A DNA stretch of 64,000 bases from Lacrimispora algidixylanolytica (GTDB lineage Bacteria > Bacillota > Clostridia > Lachnospirales > Lachnospiraceae), in assembly GCF_003609635.1 (NCBI RefSeq), contig NZ_MCIA01000008.1, forward strand, positions 1-64,000, written 5' to 3'. Below are positions 8,945 through 17,749 of the stretch, piece by piece (the first letter of the stretch is position 1; the number at the start of each line of letters is the position of its first letter). The position numbers and the translations under genes are program-made. A model generated the notes under the pieces. That model had not been told where the DNA came from, ran no database searches, and saw nothing but the letters and a program-made list of their open reading frames with translations.

Positions 8945-9757
8945 ATGTTAACACTTTCACAGCAAGACTTCACACGACTGGTTCAGTTCGTGAAAAAGAA
9001 TTATGGAATTGACTTGTCAAAAAAGATGCAGCTGATTATGGGACGTTTGTCAAATACAATCATTACTTTGGGTTATTCTTCTTTTACAGAATACATAGAC
9101 CACGTTACCTCATCAAAAAATCCAGCTGATCTGGAAGTAATGCTGAATAAGCTTACAACAAATTATACTTACTTTATGAGGGAGGAAGCTCATTTTAATT
9201 TTTTCCGTGAAACCATTCTTCCTTATCTATTAAGTACAAAAAAGAATAAAGTTTTAAGCATATGGAGTGCTGGCTGCTCTTCTGGTGAAGAACCTTATAC
9301 AATATCAATGATATTAAAAGAATCTCTGGGGGCGCAAGCCGCCCTCTGGGATACCAGAGTTCTAGCCACCGATATATCACAGAATGCTTTAAACGCAGCA
9401 AAGCAGGCGGTTTATGATGAAGAGTCTTTAAAGAATCTATCCCCAGCGTGGAAATCAAAGTATTTCGTTAAAACAGCAGAACCAGGTATTTATTCCGTGG
9501 CACCAGCCATTAAATCCAATGTTATCTTCCAGACATTTAACTTAATGGATCCCATACGGTTCCGCTTGAAATTTGATGTTATTTTCTGCAGGAATGTAAT
9601 GATTTATTTTGATCAAAATACAAAAGATGGTTTGATTCAGCGCTTTTACGATGCATCAGCACCAGGGGGCTACTTACTAATAGGTCATTCGGAAACCATT
9701 AATAAAGAAAAAACTCCGTTTAAGTATATAATGCCAGCAACCTATCGAAAAGAATAA
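8945..9757 (+). CDS. cheR: Chemoreceptor methyltransferase CheR
   Basis: A 270-residue S-adenosylmethionine-dependent methyltransferase that methylates glutamates of chemoreceptors for adaptation. It has the small N-terminal all-helical CheR domain (~1-75), then the methyltransferase fold with the AdoMet-binding motif SIWSAGCSSGEEPY and the CheR signature FDVIFCRNVMIYFD. It is full length and lacks the C-terminal TPRs seen in some CheR proteins. It follows cheW by 14 bases with an AAAGGATGG site. A long hairpin lies between it and cheB. Confidence 0.96.
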   Translation: MLTLSQQDFTRLVQFVKKNYGIDLSKKMQLIMGRLSNTIITLGYSSFTEYIDHVTSSKNPADLEVMLNKLTTNYTYFMREEAHFNFFRETILPYLLSTKKNKVLSIWSAGCSSGEEPYTISMILKESLGAQAALWDTRVLATDISQNALNAAKQAVYDEESLKNLSPAWKSKYFVKTAEPGIYSVAPAIKSNVIFQTFNLMDPIRFRLKFDVIFCRNVMIYFDQNTKDGLIQRFYDASAPGGYLLIGHSETINKEKTPFKYIMPATYRKE

Positions 9758-9763
9758 TCTGTT

Positions 9764-9816
9764 TAATATAAAATCTATTTACTGCTGCTATGTAACGGTA
9801 AATGGATTTTATATTA
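9764..9816 (+). other. Long AT-rich hairpin between cheR and cheB
   Basis: Two 19-base arms (9764-9782 and 9798-9816) pair throughout except for one U-G wobble, with a 15-base loop. There is no U-tract after it, so it is not a standard terminator. It could be an mRNA processing or stabilising structure that sets the cheB level relative to cheA-cheW-cheR. Confidence 0.6.
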
Positions 9817-9901
9817 CACAGATTTATAACCAAATAGCAGAAAATGTAAAACTTACATCAGCCTGGCTATGCTTATATCAGTGCCAAGAATGGAGTAAAA
9901 T

Positions 9902-10942
9902 ATGAACGAAAAAATCAGAGTTCTTATCGTAGATGACTCCTTGCTTTTCCGCAAGGTGTTGATTGATAATTTATCCCAAAATCCAAATATTGAAGTTATT
10001 GGCTATGCCGTTGACGCATTTGATGCGGAGCGTAAAATACCACTTCTAAAACCTGACGTTGTTACGGTTGATGTGGAGATGCCCCGGTTAAGCGGTATTG
10101 ATTTTGTAAAAAAACTATTACCTATATATACGGTACCAGTAATATTAGTATCCTCCTTGAATCTAAATGTATTTGAGGCACTTTCCGCTGGTGCTGTGGA
10201 TTTTGTCAGAAAACCAGATATGTCCTCAGGCAACTCCTCTAGTACGTTTTTGAATACCTTAATAAGTAAAATATTCATTGCTTCTAGGGCCAAAATCAAA
10301 GTGCCCCAGGCCTCTCCTATGGTCTCTAAGAATTCATCAAATAACGGAAAGCTATTTTCTTTAAATGCTTACAATACGGTCATAGCAATCGGAGCTTCAA
10401 CTGGAGGAACTGAGGCAACACTTCAGGTCTTAAAAAATCTCCCTCCAGACACTCCAGGAATTCTAGTGACCCAACATATGCCAGAAGGATTTACTAAAAT
10501 GTACGCAGATCGCTTAAACCGATTGTGTCAAATGAATGTAAAAGAGGCTCAAAGTGGTGATGCGATCGAGCGAGGTCAGGTTCTTATTGCCCCTGGTGAC
10601 TTGCAAATGAAAGTAGTTAAAATTGGTAGCCGCTATAGTGTAAATTGCTATTCTGGTGAAAAGGTAAGCGGCCACCGCCCTTCTGTAGACGTTCTCTTCC
10701 AATCCATTGCAGATACAGCCGGTCCAAACTCTGTAGGTATCATTATGACTGGAATGGGGAGGGATGGCGCTGATGGACTTCTCAGCATGAAAAAAAAGGG
10801 TGCCTTTACAATCGGGCAAGATGCCGAAAGCTGCGTTGTATACGGAATGCCTATGGTTGCTTATAACATAGGTGCTGTTGTGACTCAAACTTCCTGCGCT
10901 AATATATCAAATGTTCTACTGAAGCATTTATATTCTCTTTAA
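9902..10942 (+). CDS. cheB: Chemoreceptor methylesterase/deamidase CheB
   Basis: A 346-residue adaptation enzyme that removes receptor methyl groups when phosphorylated by CheA. The receiver domain (1-120) has the acidic pair at D11-D12 and phospho-acceptor D57 in TVDVEMP. A linker rich in Ser/Asn leads to the esterase domain, with catalytic S166 in IGASTGGT, H192 in TQHMPEG and D288 in TGMGRDGA. All three catalytic residues are present. It sits 144 bases after cheR, separated by a hairpin, and no clear promoter of its own was seen. Confidence 0.96.
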   Translation: MNEKIRVLIVDDSLLFRKVLIDNLSQNPNIEVIGYAVDAFDAERKIPLLKPDVVTVDVEMPRLSGIDFVKKLLPIYTVPVILVSSLNLNVFEALSAGAVDFVRKPDMSSGNSSSTFLNTLISKIFIASRAKIKVPQASPMVSKNSSNNGKLFSLNAYNTVIAIGASTGGTEATLQVLKNLPPDTPGILVTQHMPEGFTKMYADRLNRLCQMNVKEAQSGDAIERGQVLIAPGDLQMKVVKIGSRYSVNCYSGEKVSGHRPSVDVLFQSIADTAGPNSVGIIMTGMGRDGADGLLSMKKKGAFTIGQDAESCVVYGMPMVAYNIGAVVTQTSCANISNVLLKHLYSL

Positions 10943-10965
10943 ATAAGAAATTACTGAATCGAAAG

Positions 10966-10992
10966 TTAATATTTTTTTACTTATGACGATAA
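10966..10992 (+). promoter_or_regulatory. Sigma-D-type promoter of the flgM-csrA operon
   Basis: TTAA (10966-10969), 15-base spacer, GACGATAA (10985-10992), 47 bases before the flgM ATG. A FliA promoter before flgM is expected from B. subtilis, which supports the reading. Confidence 0.7.
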
Positions 10993-11039
10993 TATAAATA
11001 GAACCTTTGGTATATAAGCTCTTAGAAAGGAGTCGTTAA

Positions 11040-11360
11040 ATGCGTATTTCACCGAACTATTATAGTACGCTATATAATACACCCATGACACGACAAAATC
11101 AGGATACATCCGTGGTCAATGCTTCGGAATCCTCAAAAAACAAATATGATGAAATTACAATCCGTTCTGCGTCGCCGGAAGAAATAGATTCAAAGTTTGC
11201 ATCTACTTTGAAGAACCTCATGGTAAAAGAGATCAAGCAGCCAACTTCAGAGGAAAAACTGGATCTTTTAAAACAGAGAATTGAAGATGGTACTTATCAG
11301 GTAAATGCTAATAAGATAGCCGAGAAGATTCTTCTATACAAAGGAGCCCAACTAGAATGA
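11040..11360 (+). CDS. flgM: Anti-sigma factor FlgM
   Basis: A 106-residue anti-sigma-28 factor that holds FliA inactive until the hook is finished and FlgM is exported. The C-terminal half carries the FlgM pattern (EEKLDLLKQRIEDGTYQVNANKIAEKIL with a short helix-gap-helix). The N-terminal half is Ser/Asn-rich and probably disordered, as in the family. An AGAAAGGAG site precedes the ATG. Its TGA overlaps the flgN start (ATGA). Confidence 0.9.
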   Translation: MRISPNYYSTLYNTPMTRQNQDTSVVNASESSKNKYDEITIRSASPEEIDSKFASTLKNLMVKEIKQPTSEEKLDLLKQRIEDGTYQVNANKIAEKILLYKGAQLE

Positions 11361-11782
11361 ATGAATTTATTACCGTAATCGAGGATTTGACTGAGTTATT
11401 CCAGGAACTAATACAGATTGAACAGACCAAACTGGAAGCCGTTAAAAAAAATCGCATTACTTATGTAGAAGATTGTATGAATAAAGAACAAGCAGCTATC
11501 TTAAAGTTAAGAGGCCTTGAGCGGAAACGCGAACTCTGTCAGGAGAAACTAGGATTTGAAGGTGATACCTTTCAGGTAATACTCTCAAAGATTTCCGGAG
11601 AAGAACATATTATGTTAAAAGGCATGTTTAATACCCTTTCTGACCATGTGCGGCTTTTCCAGGAAATTAACGATAGTGCCCGCACAATGATTGAGATTAA
11701 TCTGCATAAAATTAATACAGCTATTAACAATTCCCAAGATGGAACCAAAAAAGATAAAAAACAATGGGGGGGACAATTATGA
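11357..11782 (+). CDS. flgN: FlgN-like export chaperone
   Basis: A 141-residue all-helical protein in the position of flgN/yvyG, the chaperone of the hook-filament junction proteins FlgK and FlgL. The sequence is mostly coiled coil (VIEDLTELFQELIQIEQTKLEAVKK) with a polar Lys-rich tail. Identification rests on position and fold as much as on sequence. Both ends overlap neighbours by an ATGA, with flgM before and flgK after. Confidence 0.8.
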   Translation: MNEFITVIEDLTELFQELIQIEQTKLEAVKKNRITYVEDCMNKEQAAILKLRGLERKRELCQEKLGFEGDTFQVILSKISGEEHIMLKGMFNTLSDHVRLFQEINDSARTMIEINLHKINTAINNSQDGTKKDKKQWGGQL

Positions 11783-13791
11783 CTCGATCAACCTTTGCTG
11801 GATTTACCACTGCCCGCCTGGCCATGGCTGCCAGCCAGAGATCACTTGACGTTACCGGTCAAAATATTGCTAACATTAATACGGTCGGATACACAAAGCA
11901 ACAGGTTGATTTAGTCAGCCTGAACTTAAGAGGTGGAGATGTATACAGCAGTAATCCAAGCTCAAAAATTGGATATGGTGTAGAAACAACCAGTGTCTCA
12001 CAGATCCGTGATCCATTCCTAGACGTACAATACAGAAACCAGGTTGCAAAAGTTGGTACTGCAGATGCTCGTCAGGAAGTTTTGGATCAGCTTGGTGATG
12101 TGTTTGATGAGACAGACAAGGACGCTTTAAAAACAGCCCTTAGTGAATTAAGTAGCTCTTTAGACAAGCTATCAGCCAATGCAAACAGCAGTGAATTTGA
12201 CAGTATCGTACGCTCTCGTTGTCAAGTTTTAATGAATTATATTCATCAGAAAAATGCAGATTTAAAGAGCACACGCGATGAAACGATAAGTGGCTTGGAA
12301 AAAACAACCTTACCTAAAGTAAACAGCTTGTTATCTGACATTGGTGAATTAAATGATGCGATCTATAAAAGCCAGATGCTTGGTAATCCTGCACTTGAGA
12401 TGATGGATCAGAGAAACACAAAGCTTGATGAACTGGCTGGCTATGTCCCTATTAGCGTATCGTATAAAGAGGTAAATATAGCAGACGGAGCAAAATATAA
12501 TTATCCGGTTGTGAAATTAAATGGTACGAACGGAACTACATATAATCTAACAGCAGGAGATCATGGAGAAAATTTTGCTTCTTTATCTATTAAGGTTGAA
12601 GATGGAACTGTTAAGATTAACTTAATACCAGCATCTGATTTCCCCGCATATGCTGATGTTTCTGCATTAAAAACGGACATTACCGATAAATTGAGAGAAG
12701 GCACACTGAAAGGTACGCTGGATATGCTCAATAAATCGGGGGAATTAGATAATCCTTCCTCTGATTATAGGGGGATTGGTTACTATGAGAAATCATTTGA
12801 TTCCTTTGTTCAGTCCTTTGCGAAGACGTTTAATAAATTGAATATAAATACGGTTCCTTATACAGGAATTACCAATGCACCTTCAAAAGGAGCTCCAACA
12901 GAAATGGTTGGAGACGGTGCTAAAAAGGTAGAATATTCCTATAATTTTGAAAATGCTAAAGGTAATTTTTTAAATCATGAAATAGTAAATATTAATGGTC
13001 AAAGCTACACTTTTGGAGATGGAAGTGGCGGTACGATTGCTCTTGGTAATACCATGGAGGATAGTCTAAAGAATCTAGCAAGTAAAATACCAAATACTAC
13101 TTTTGATGTTAAAGGCATTTCTATGGCTGGAGCTTGGGAATATAAGGATAAAAAACTCACTTGGTCAAGCACCGCACCGTTGGCAACAGGTCAATCCATA
13201 GGTGAGAACAGTATTAGAGCAACCGCAAGCAAGGATATCGATAACTTAACTTATTCTGCGAATCCATTAAATATCAAAAACTATGATTTATTTAAAACTT
13301 CTGATGGGAGCAGTATCTTTACAGCAAGCAATATAAAAATATCAGACGACTGGATGAATAGCAGCATACATATTATCGCCTCTCATGATCCGAAAGCAGG
13401 AACAACTGCCAGTGATAATATTACTCTCATGATTAAGGCACTTACAGATAGCCGTGAATTCACATATGAATACAATTATACTGATTATGCTGGAAATCCC
13501 AAAAGTGGATCTACCTCCTTCTATAATGGTAGTTTTTCACAATGCTATTCTAATATGGAGAATATGCAGGGTATCGATAGTTCATCAAATACAGCTATAT
13601 TAAATAATCATATTTCTGTATTAAGCGAAACATCTAACAATAAAGATGCAGTTTCAGGTGTTTCTCTTGATGAAGAAGGTATCAACTTAATGCAATTTCA
13701 AAGATCTTTTTCAGCGGCGGCTCGTCTAATGACTACCCTTGACCAGGCATTAGATACATTAATCAATAGTACTGGCATGGTTGGCCGATAG
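11779..13791 (+). CDS. flgK: Hook-filament junction protein FlgK (HAP1)
   Basis: A 670-residue axial protein connecting hook to filament. The N-terminus has the flagellar rod signature (AASQRSLDVTGQNIANINTVGYTKQ) and the C-terminus the matching helical motif (GVSLDEEGINLMQFQRSFSAAARLMTTLDQALDTLI). The centre is ~130-170 residues longer than in B. subtilis and probably forms surface domains. The start at 11779 overlaps the flgN stop; a GGGGGG run 8 bases upstream acts as ribosome binding site, and the in-frame ATG at 11764 overlaps that site. Confidence 0.96.
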   Translation: MTRSTFAGFTTARLAMAASQRSLDVTGQNIANINTVGYTKQQVDLVSLNLRGGDVYSSNPSSKIGYGVETTSVSQIRDPFLDVQYRNQVAKVGTADARQEVLDQLGDVFDETDKDALKTALSELSSSLDKLSANANSSEFDSIVRSRCQVLMNYIHQKNADLKSTRDETISGLEKTTLPKVNSLLSDIGELNDAIYKSQMLGNPALEMMDQRNTKLDELAGYVPISVSYKEVNIADGAKYNYPVVKLNGTNGTTYNLTAGDHGENFASLSIKVEDGTVKINLIPASDFPAYADVSALKTDITDKLREGTLKGTLDMLNKSGELDNPSSDYRGIGYYEKSFDSFVQSFAKTFNKLNINTVPYTGITNAPSKGAPTEMVGDGAKKVEYSYNFENAKGNFLNHEIVNINGQSYTFGDGSGGTIALGNTMEDSLKNLASKIPNTTFDVKGISMAGAWEYKDKKLTWSSTAPLATGQSIGENSIRATASKDIDNLTYSANPLNIKNYDLFKTSDGSSIFTASNIKISDDWMNSSIHIIASHDPKAGTTASDNITLMIKALTDSREFTYEYNYTDYAGNPKSGSTSFYNGSFSQCYSNMENMQGIDSSSNTAILNNHISVLSETSNNKDAVSGVSLDEEGINLMQFQRSFSAAARLMTTLDQALDTLINSTGMVGR

Positions 13792-13802
13792 GAGGAACAG
13801 TA

Positions 13803-14813
13803 ATGAGAATTACGACAAGTGCAATTTTAAGAAATTATAAAAACAATCTTTCTACCACAATTAATACATTAAATAGTTCAAGGACCAAGGTAATGACTCA
13901 GCGTAGCTTTAATTCTGTAGCTGAAAATCCAGGTGCTGCGGCGAGAGCTTCCCAGCTTCACCGTAAATATTACAAAAATCAGGATAATTTAAGTATGCTA
14001 AATGATGTTCAGTCCAGGCAGGATGGACAAGAAGATGCTATGAGGCAGATTAATGATATGCTAAAAACCGTTGGCAAGGATTACGGTATCCAAGCAATGA
14101 GTGGAACGAACCAAACATTTGAAACCAGACAGGGGTATTCTTCAGCCTTAAAGGAATTTCAAAAGTCAATGGTATTGAGTCTGAATTCAACTTATGAAGA
14201 TACTTTTTTATTTGCAGGTTCTGATGGGAAAAATCCTCCTTTTGTTTTATCCGAAGACGGAACCCTGACTTATCGAAATATTAATGTTGATGCCGCTAAG
14301 GGGTCAGAAGATTACAAGGAACTAGATAGACTTTCCAACGAAAAACTCTATGTTGATTTAGGATTAGGACTATCACTTGATGAAAATAATAAGGTTGTTC
14401 CCTCTAGCGCATTCAATATGTCTCTTCCTGGCATTAATGCAGTTGGTTACGGGAAAGATGATGACGAAATGAGTAATAATGTAATAGTTCTGACTGGGCA
14501 GATGGCTGATCTATTGAGTGCAGAGACCTTTGATGCCCAGCAATATCAAAAATTGGCATCTAAGTTCGACAAAGTGAGCACCGGCATTCTAAACCAGGTC
14601 ACCGAATTAGGAGTTAAATCAGAATTCCTCACAACGACGAAGGATCGTTTAGAGAATACAGATATTTCTCTTCAGGAACAGATGCAAAACGTTGAAGGAA
14701 TCGATTTGGCTAAGGCTCTTACTGATTATTCATGGAATCAGTATGCATATAATGCAGCTTTAAAAGTTGGTACTTCTATCTTGTCAGCCTCGTTTATTGA
14801 TTTCATGAAATAA
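13803..14813 (+). CDS. flgL: Hook-filament junction protein FlgL (HAP3)
   Basis: A 336-residue flagellin-like axial protein, the second junction layer under the filament. The N-terminal helix (MRITTSAILRNYKNNLS ... SPN-like AENPGAAARASQLHR) and the C-terminal helix (EGIDLAKALTDYSWNQYAYNAALKVG) are typical of FlgL. It follows flgK after 11 bases with a GGAGG site, in the usual order flgM-flgN-flgK-flgL. Confidence 0.95.
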   Translation: MRITTSAILRNYKNNLSTTINTLNSSRTKVMTQRSFNSVAENPGAAARASQLHRKYYKNQDNLSMLNDVQSRQDGQEDAMRQINDMLKTVGKDYGIQAMSGTNQTFETRQGYSSALKEFQKSMVLSLNSTYEDTFLFAGSDGKNPPFVLSEDGTLTYRNINVDAAKGSEDYKELDRLSNEKLYVDLGLGLSLDENNKVVPSSAFNMSLPGINAVGYGKDDDEMSNNVIVLTGQMADLLSAETFDAQQYQKLASKFDKVSTGILNQVTELGVKSEFLTTTKDRLENTDISLQEQMQNVEGIDLAKALTDYSWNQYAYNAALKVGTSILSASFIDFMK

Positions 14814-14834
14814 CTTTGATTGGGGGGTATTATT

Positions 14835-15443
14835 GTGGAACCTTTATTAAGAATAACGACTGTACCTATTAAATATGAACTTATGATTACGAAAGCCCGA
14901 TTAGAATATTCAAATTCAAAGACCGAAATGGTGTCTTCAAGACAAAAAGGCGGCTTTGAAATGGAAAGCCGCCCAATTAAAGTGCGTATAGATACTTTTG
15001 ACGCACGTAATTCCGTCTGTCCAACAACGATGGAAAGCGTACGCAGATCTGCCCAGGAGGGCAAATCTGCCGCTCAAGAAGCTACCGCAACCTATGCAGA
15101 GGAGGGCGCTATGTTATTAGACCCAAATATTTCAAATCCCCTTGATATTATCAACCAACAGCGTGCTCAAGTACCTACCGGAGATTTTGGCTTAACGTTT
15201 CTGCCTACAACTGGTCCGGAGATAGAATGGTCTAATCCTGATCTGACGATGCAGTACCAGATGGACAAACTAAATTTTGACTTTAGAGTTGCCAATGGTG
15301 ATTTTGAGTTTATCCCTGGAGATGTGTCAATTTCAATTACACAAATGCCTGATGTACAAATAGAGTATATTGGCGGTCCCATGTATGTTCCACCTAGTGC
15401 AGCAGATTATTTTAATCACTCTCCCGTAGATGTACTTGCATAA
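14835..15443 (+). CDS. DUF6470 (YviE-like) flagellar protein
   Basis: A 202-residue protein lying between flgL and fliW, as yviE does in B. subtilis. It begins VEPLLRITTVPIKYEL and ends in a predicted beta-rich segment with SISITQMPDVQIEYIGGPMYVPPSA. No signal peptide, no membrane segment and no catalytic motif are seen. Function is unknown in the family; position implies a late flagellar role. The start is GTG at 14835 because a GGGGG site lies 7 bases before it; the TTG at 14820 overlaps that site. Confidence 0.75.
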   Translation: MEPLLRITTVPIKYELMITKARLEYSNSKTEMVSSRQKGGFEMESRPIKVRIDTFDARNSVCPTTMESVRRSAQEGKSAAQEATATYAEEGAMLLDPNISNPLDIINQQRAQVPTGDFGLTFLPTTGPEIEWSNPDLTMQYQMDKLNFDFRVANGDFEFIPGDVSISITQMPDVQIEYIGGPMYVPPSAADYFNHSPVDVLA

Positions 15444-15462
15444 TTTAATTCCGGAGGTTTCT

Positions 15463-15909
15463 ATGGAAATCAAAACACAGTATTTTGGTACCATTTCTAG
15501 TTCAGACAAAGAATTCATTCATTTTCCTGATGGACTATTTGGTTTCGCTGATTTAAAAAATTATATCCCATTGGCTTTTGAGAATAACAGTGATGCTCTT
15601 ATCTCACTTCAATCTGTAGAAGATAGTTCCATCTCTTTTATTCTCATGAATCCATTCCAATTATATACCGAATATATGCCGATATTATCCGATGAGGATC
15701 GGAAGCTTTTAGATGCCTCCTACAACGATGACAACATCTCTTATTATGTAATTTGCATCATACATGATTCCATGGAAGATAGCACAGTGAACTTAAAATG
15801 CCCGATTGTAGTAAATACAGATACTAGGGAAGCTCGACAGATCATTCTGGATAATGTACTTTATAAATTTCGCCATCCAGTGAAAGATTTTATAAAAAAG
15901 GAGAAATAA
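15463..15909 (+). CDS. fliW: Flagellar assembly factor FliW
   Basis: A 148-residue protein that binds CsrA allosterically and is itself titrated by flagellin, giving a three-part feedback on flagellin translation. It has the family start MEIKTQYFGTISSSD and the core HFPDGLFGFADLKNYIPL. The start at 15463 has GGAGG 6 bases upstream; longer in-frame starts overlap the preceding gene. It is separated from csrA by one base, so the two are translated together. Confidence 0.95.
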   Translation: MEIKTQYFGTISSSDKEFIHFPDGLFGFADLKNYIPLAFENNSDALISLQSVEDSSISFILMNPFQLYTEYMPILSDEDRKLLDASYNDDNISYYVICIIHDSMEDSTVNLKCPIVVNTDTREARQIILDNVLYKFRHPVKDFIKKEK

Positions 15910-15910
15910 T

Positions 15911-16162
15911 ATGCTTATTCTTCAAAGAAAAAAAGGTCAGGAACTTACAATTGGCGAAAATATCTGCGTTACTGTTTTAGATGTCGGAAATGACTGGGTA
16001 AAGCTTGCAATTGAGGCTCCTAGGGATGTATCTATATTAAGGTCAGAATTGATTGAAGCAGCTTCTGCTAATAAAGAAGCTGCATCTATCTCTCTGAGTC
16101 CAGGATCTATTTCTAAAATAAATGAATTATTACAAATAAAAAAAGACAGCGGAGATAACTGA
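15911..16162 (+). CDS. csrA: RNA-binding translational regulator CsrA
   Basis: An 83-residue CsrA that represses flagellin translation by binding GGA-containing leaders and is inhibited by FliW. The core MLILQRKKGQELTIGENICVTVLDV and the RNA-binding segment AIEAPRDVSILRSEL are present. The tail is longer than in many CsrA proteins (about 60-75 residues). The last gene of the flgM operon; its stop codon lies inside the terminator hairpin shared with the next, convergent gene. The flagellin gene that often follows csrA is absent here. Confidence 0.96.
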   Translation: MLILQRKKGQELTIGENICVTVLDVGNDWVKLAIEAPRDVSILRSELIEAASANKEAASISLSPGSISKINELLQIKKDSGDN

Positions 16163-16188
16163 AATCATTTCAGTATTTCCGCTGTTTC
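16145..16188. terminator. Bidirectional terminator containing two stop codons
   Basis: Arms beginning ACAGCGGA and ending TCCGCTGT pair over ~18 bp with one mismatch and one bulge, around a short loop, followed by TTTCTTT on the plus strand. The csrA TGA (16160-16162) lies in the left arm and the TGA of the opposite gene (16165-16167) in the loop region. It therefore serves both convergent transcripts. Confidence 0.8.
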
Positions 16189-17484
16189 TTTATCATCATC
16201 TTTATCCTGTTCACTATCTCCTATGTCAGTTTCTTCCGCTTCAGATGTTTCTATGTTTTCATCTTCCTCTTGAGATGCCGCCAATTTGATTATGATATCT
16301 TTAATAATTGGTAGCTGGCTAAAACGTTGTTGCAAATTGCTAATTGGTTTTAATAGATACGTTTCCCATAATTTATGATAGCATATTCGTAGTCCATATC
16401 GTCCTAATCGAAACATCCAGAATAGGGGCAATAATGCACTGGCCTTTTCAAGCTCTGGATAGATCGTCTCCATATAACCTCTGTCAGGAAATGCCCATTC
16501 CAGTAATCTCTTGAATTCTTCTGCTCTTCGATTGCGTGCATAGCAGTCCGCTACCGTTTTTATTAAAGGTAGGTACTGAGAACTGATTTCTCTTCCTTCC
16601 TCCCCTTTAGACAGGATATACGATTCCATTGCATCATAGACCTCTGCAAACTCTGCACCAACTCCGGCCCCTGTACCAAACCAGCGTAGTACTAGGTATT
16701 CCATTTTTTCTGCGAAAGCTTCTATTTTTAATTTTTTTAATCGATCATATATATACTTCCATGAAAATTCTTCTGCATAACGTTTATAAAAAAACCAGAA
16801 ATTAATCATTTGATTTAAGCTGATCTCACCTTTTGCATAGCTATCAGTCAGTCTACACATATAAAAGAGATACTGGTCGTTAGGCCCCATCTCTCTAACA
16901 TGCTTAAACCCCTCTTTTCTAGGTATGGTGCCTAAGAGATTCTTATAAAACTTACGCATAGGCCTGCTCAAAAAAATATTATAATTATAAAAAAACACTT
17001 TGATACCAGGTATCCGATAATATAAAAAACCCTCATCTTCTAAAGGCTTCTCTACAAAATCTCTAATGCGTAGTTTATTCGCAATCAGTCCCGTGCCTTT
17101 TTTATCAGAGCCAATTTCTATATACTCCTGGCAACACATTTCTTCAATGGGGTAGCTTTTCACATTCTCAGCATAATCTACAAAAAAGCAGTTTATCTTC
17201 TCTTTTTCCATTAAAGATCTCAGCTGTTTTTCTGCCTTTCTTAATCGATCCGTTCGATAGACTGCCTCAAGATATTTCTCGAAGAAACGTCTTCGAATCG
17301 ATTGAGGTATTATCTCATTTAAACCCAGAATTCCGTAATGAACAACATGAGCAACGTGATGAAAATCCGCAAGGCGAAACATCTTTTCCCAATCCAGCTG
17401 GCGCATTGGTTCAGGAGTTGTCTTCTGGTTCATAACGGAAGATAGAATCATTATTAAATACCGTTCTTCGTATCCTTTTCTCAT
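16165..17484 (-). CDS. Degenerate nucleotidyltransferase-family protein (PF14907-like)
   Basis: A 439-residue protein with the layout of the 'uncharacterised nucleotidyltransferase' family: a helical N-terminal half (LDWEKMFRLADFHHVAHVV), then the region where active members have LKG...YP...R..GDxDxL. Here that region reads FVDYAENVKSYPIEEMCCQEYIEIG (~100-124), so the LKG and both metal-binding Asp residues are gone. The remainder is helical with an acidic, Glu/Asp-rich tail of ~40 residues. It is probably a non-catalytic relative. A sigma-D-type promoter 170 bases upstream and its place next to csrA point to a flagellar-regulon role. Family assignment is by pattern only. Confidence 0.5.
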   Translation of the reverse strand: MRKGYEERYLIMILSSVMNQKTTPEPMRQLDWEKMFRLADFHHVAHVVHYGILGLNEIIPQSIRRRFFEKYLEAVYRTDRLRKAEKQLRSLMEKEKINCFFVDYAENVKSYPIEEMCCQEYIEIGSDKKGTGLIANKLRIRDFVEKPLEDEGFLYYRIPGIKVFFYNYNIFLSRPMRKFYKNLLGTIPRKEGFKHVREMGPNDQYLFYMCRLTDSYAKGEISLNQMINFWFFYKRYAEEFSWKYIYDRLKKLKIEAFAEKMEYLVLRWFGTGAGVGAEFAEVYDAMESYILSKGEEGREISSQYLPLIKTVADCYARNRRAEEFKRLLEWAFPDRGYMETIYPELEKASALLPLFWMFRLGRYGLRICYHKLWETYLLKPISNLQQRFSQLPIIKDIIIKLAASQEEDENIETSEAEETDIGDSEQDKDDDKETAEILK

Positions 17485-17653
17485 TACACACTTCCATCCT
17501 TATATGCCGAAGGTACAAACGCTTACAGCAAATCATATATCAATGTAACTACAATATTATATTCATGATCACAAAACATTGTCGGATGAATTCCTCTGTA
17601 TTTTTATATTAAATAGCTGAATGAAGCAAAAGAAGGTTACATCCTACACTTAT

Positions 17654-17680
17654 ATATCGGTTTTTATATAAATATCTTAA
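17654..17680 (-). promoter_or_regulatory. Sigma-D-type promoter of the nucleotidyltransferase-like gene
   Basis: On the minus strand: TTAA (17680-17677), 15-base spacer, ACCGATAT (17661-17654). The leader to the start codon would be ~165 bases, longer than at the other late promoters here. Confidence 0.5.
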
Positions 17681-17693
17681 CTTTAGATGCCAA

Positions 17694-17722
17694 TTGTACG
17701 ATAGATATTGTATACATAAATA
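17694..17722 (+). promoter_or_regulatory. Possible sigma-A promoter of the C39-like gene
   Basis: TTGTAC (17694-17699), 17-base spacer, TAAATA (17717-17722), 27 bases before the chosen start codon. Both boxes are imperfect. Confidence 0.35.
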
Positions 17723-17749
17723 TAAATTTCTATAGAAAAGGTGAATTCA

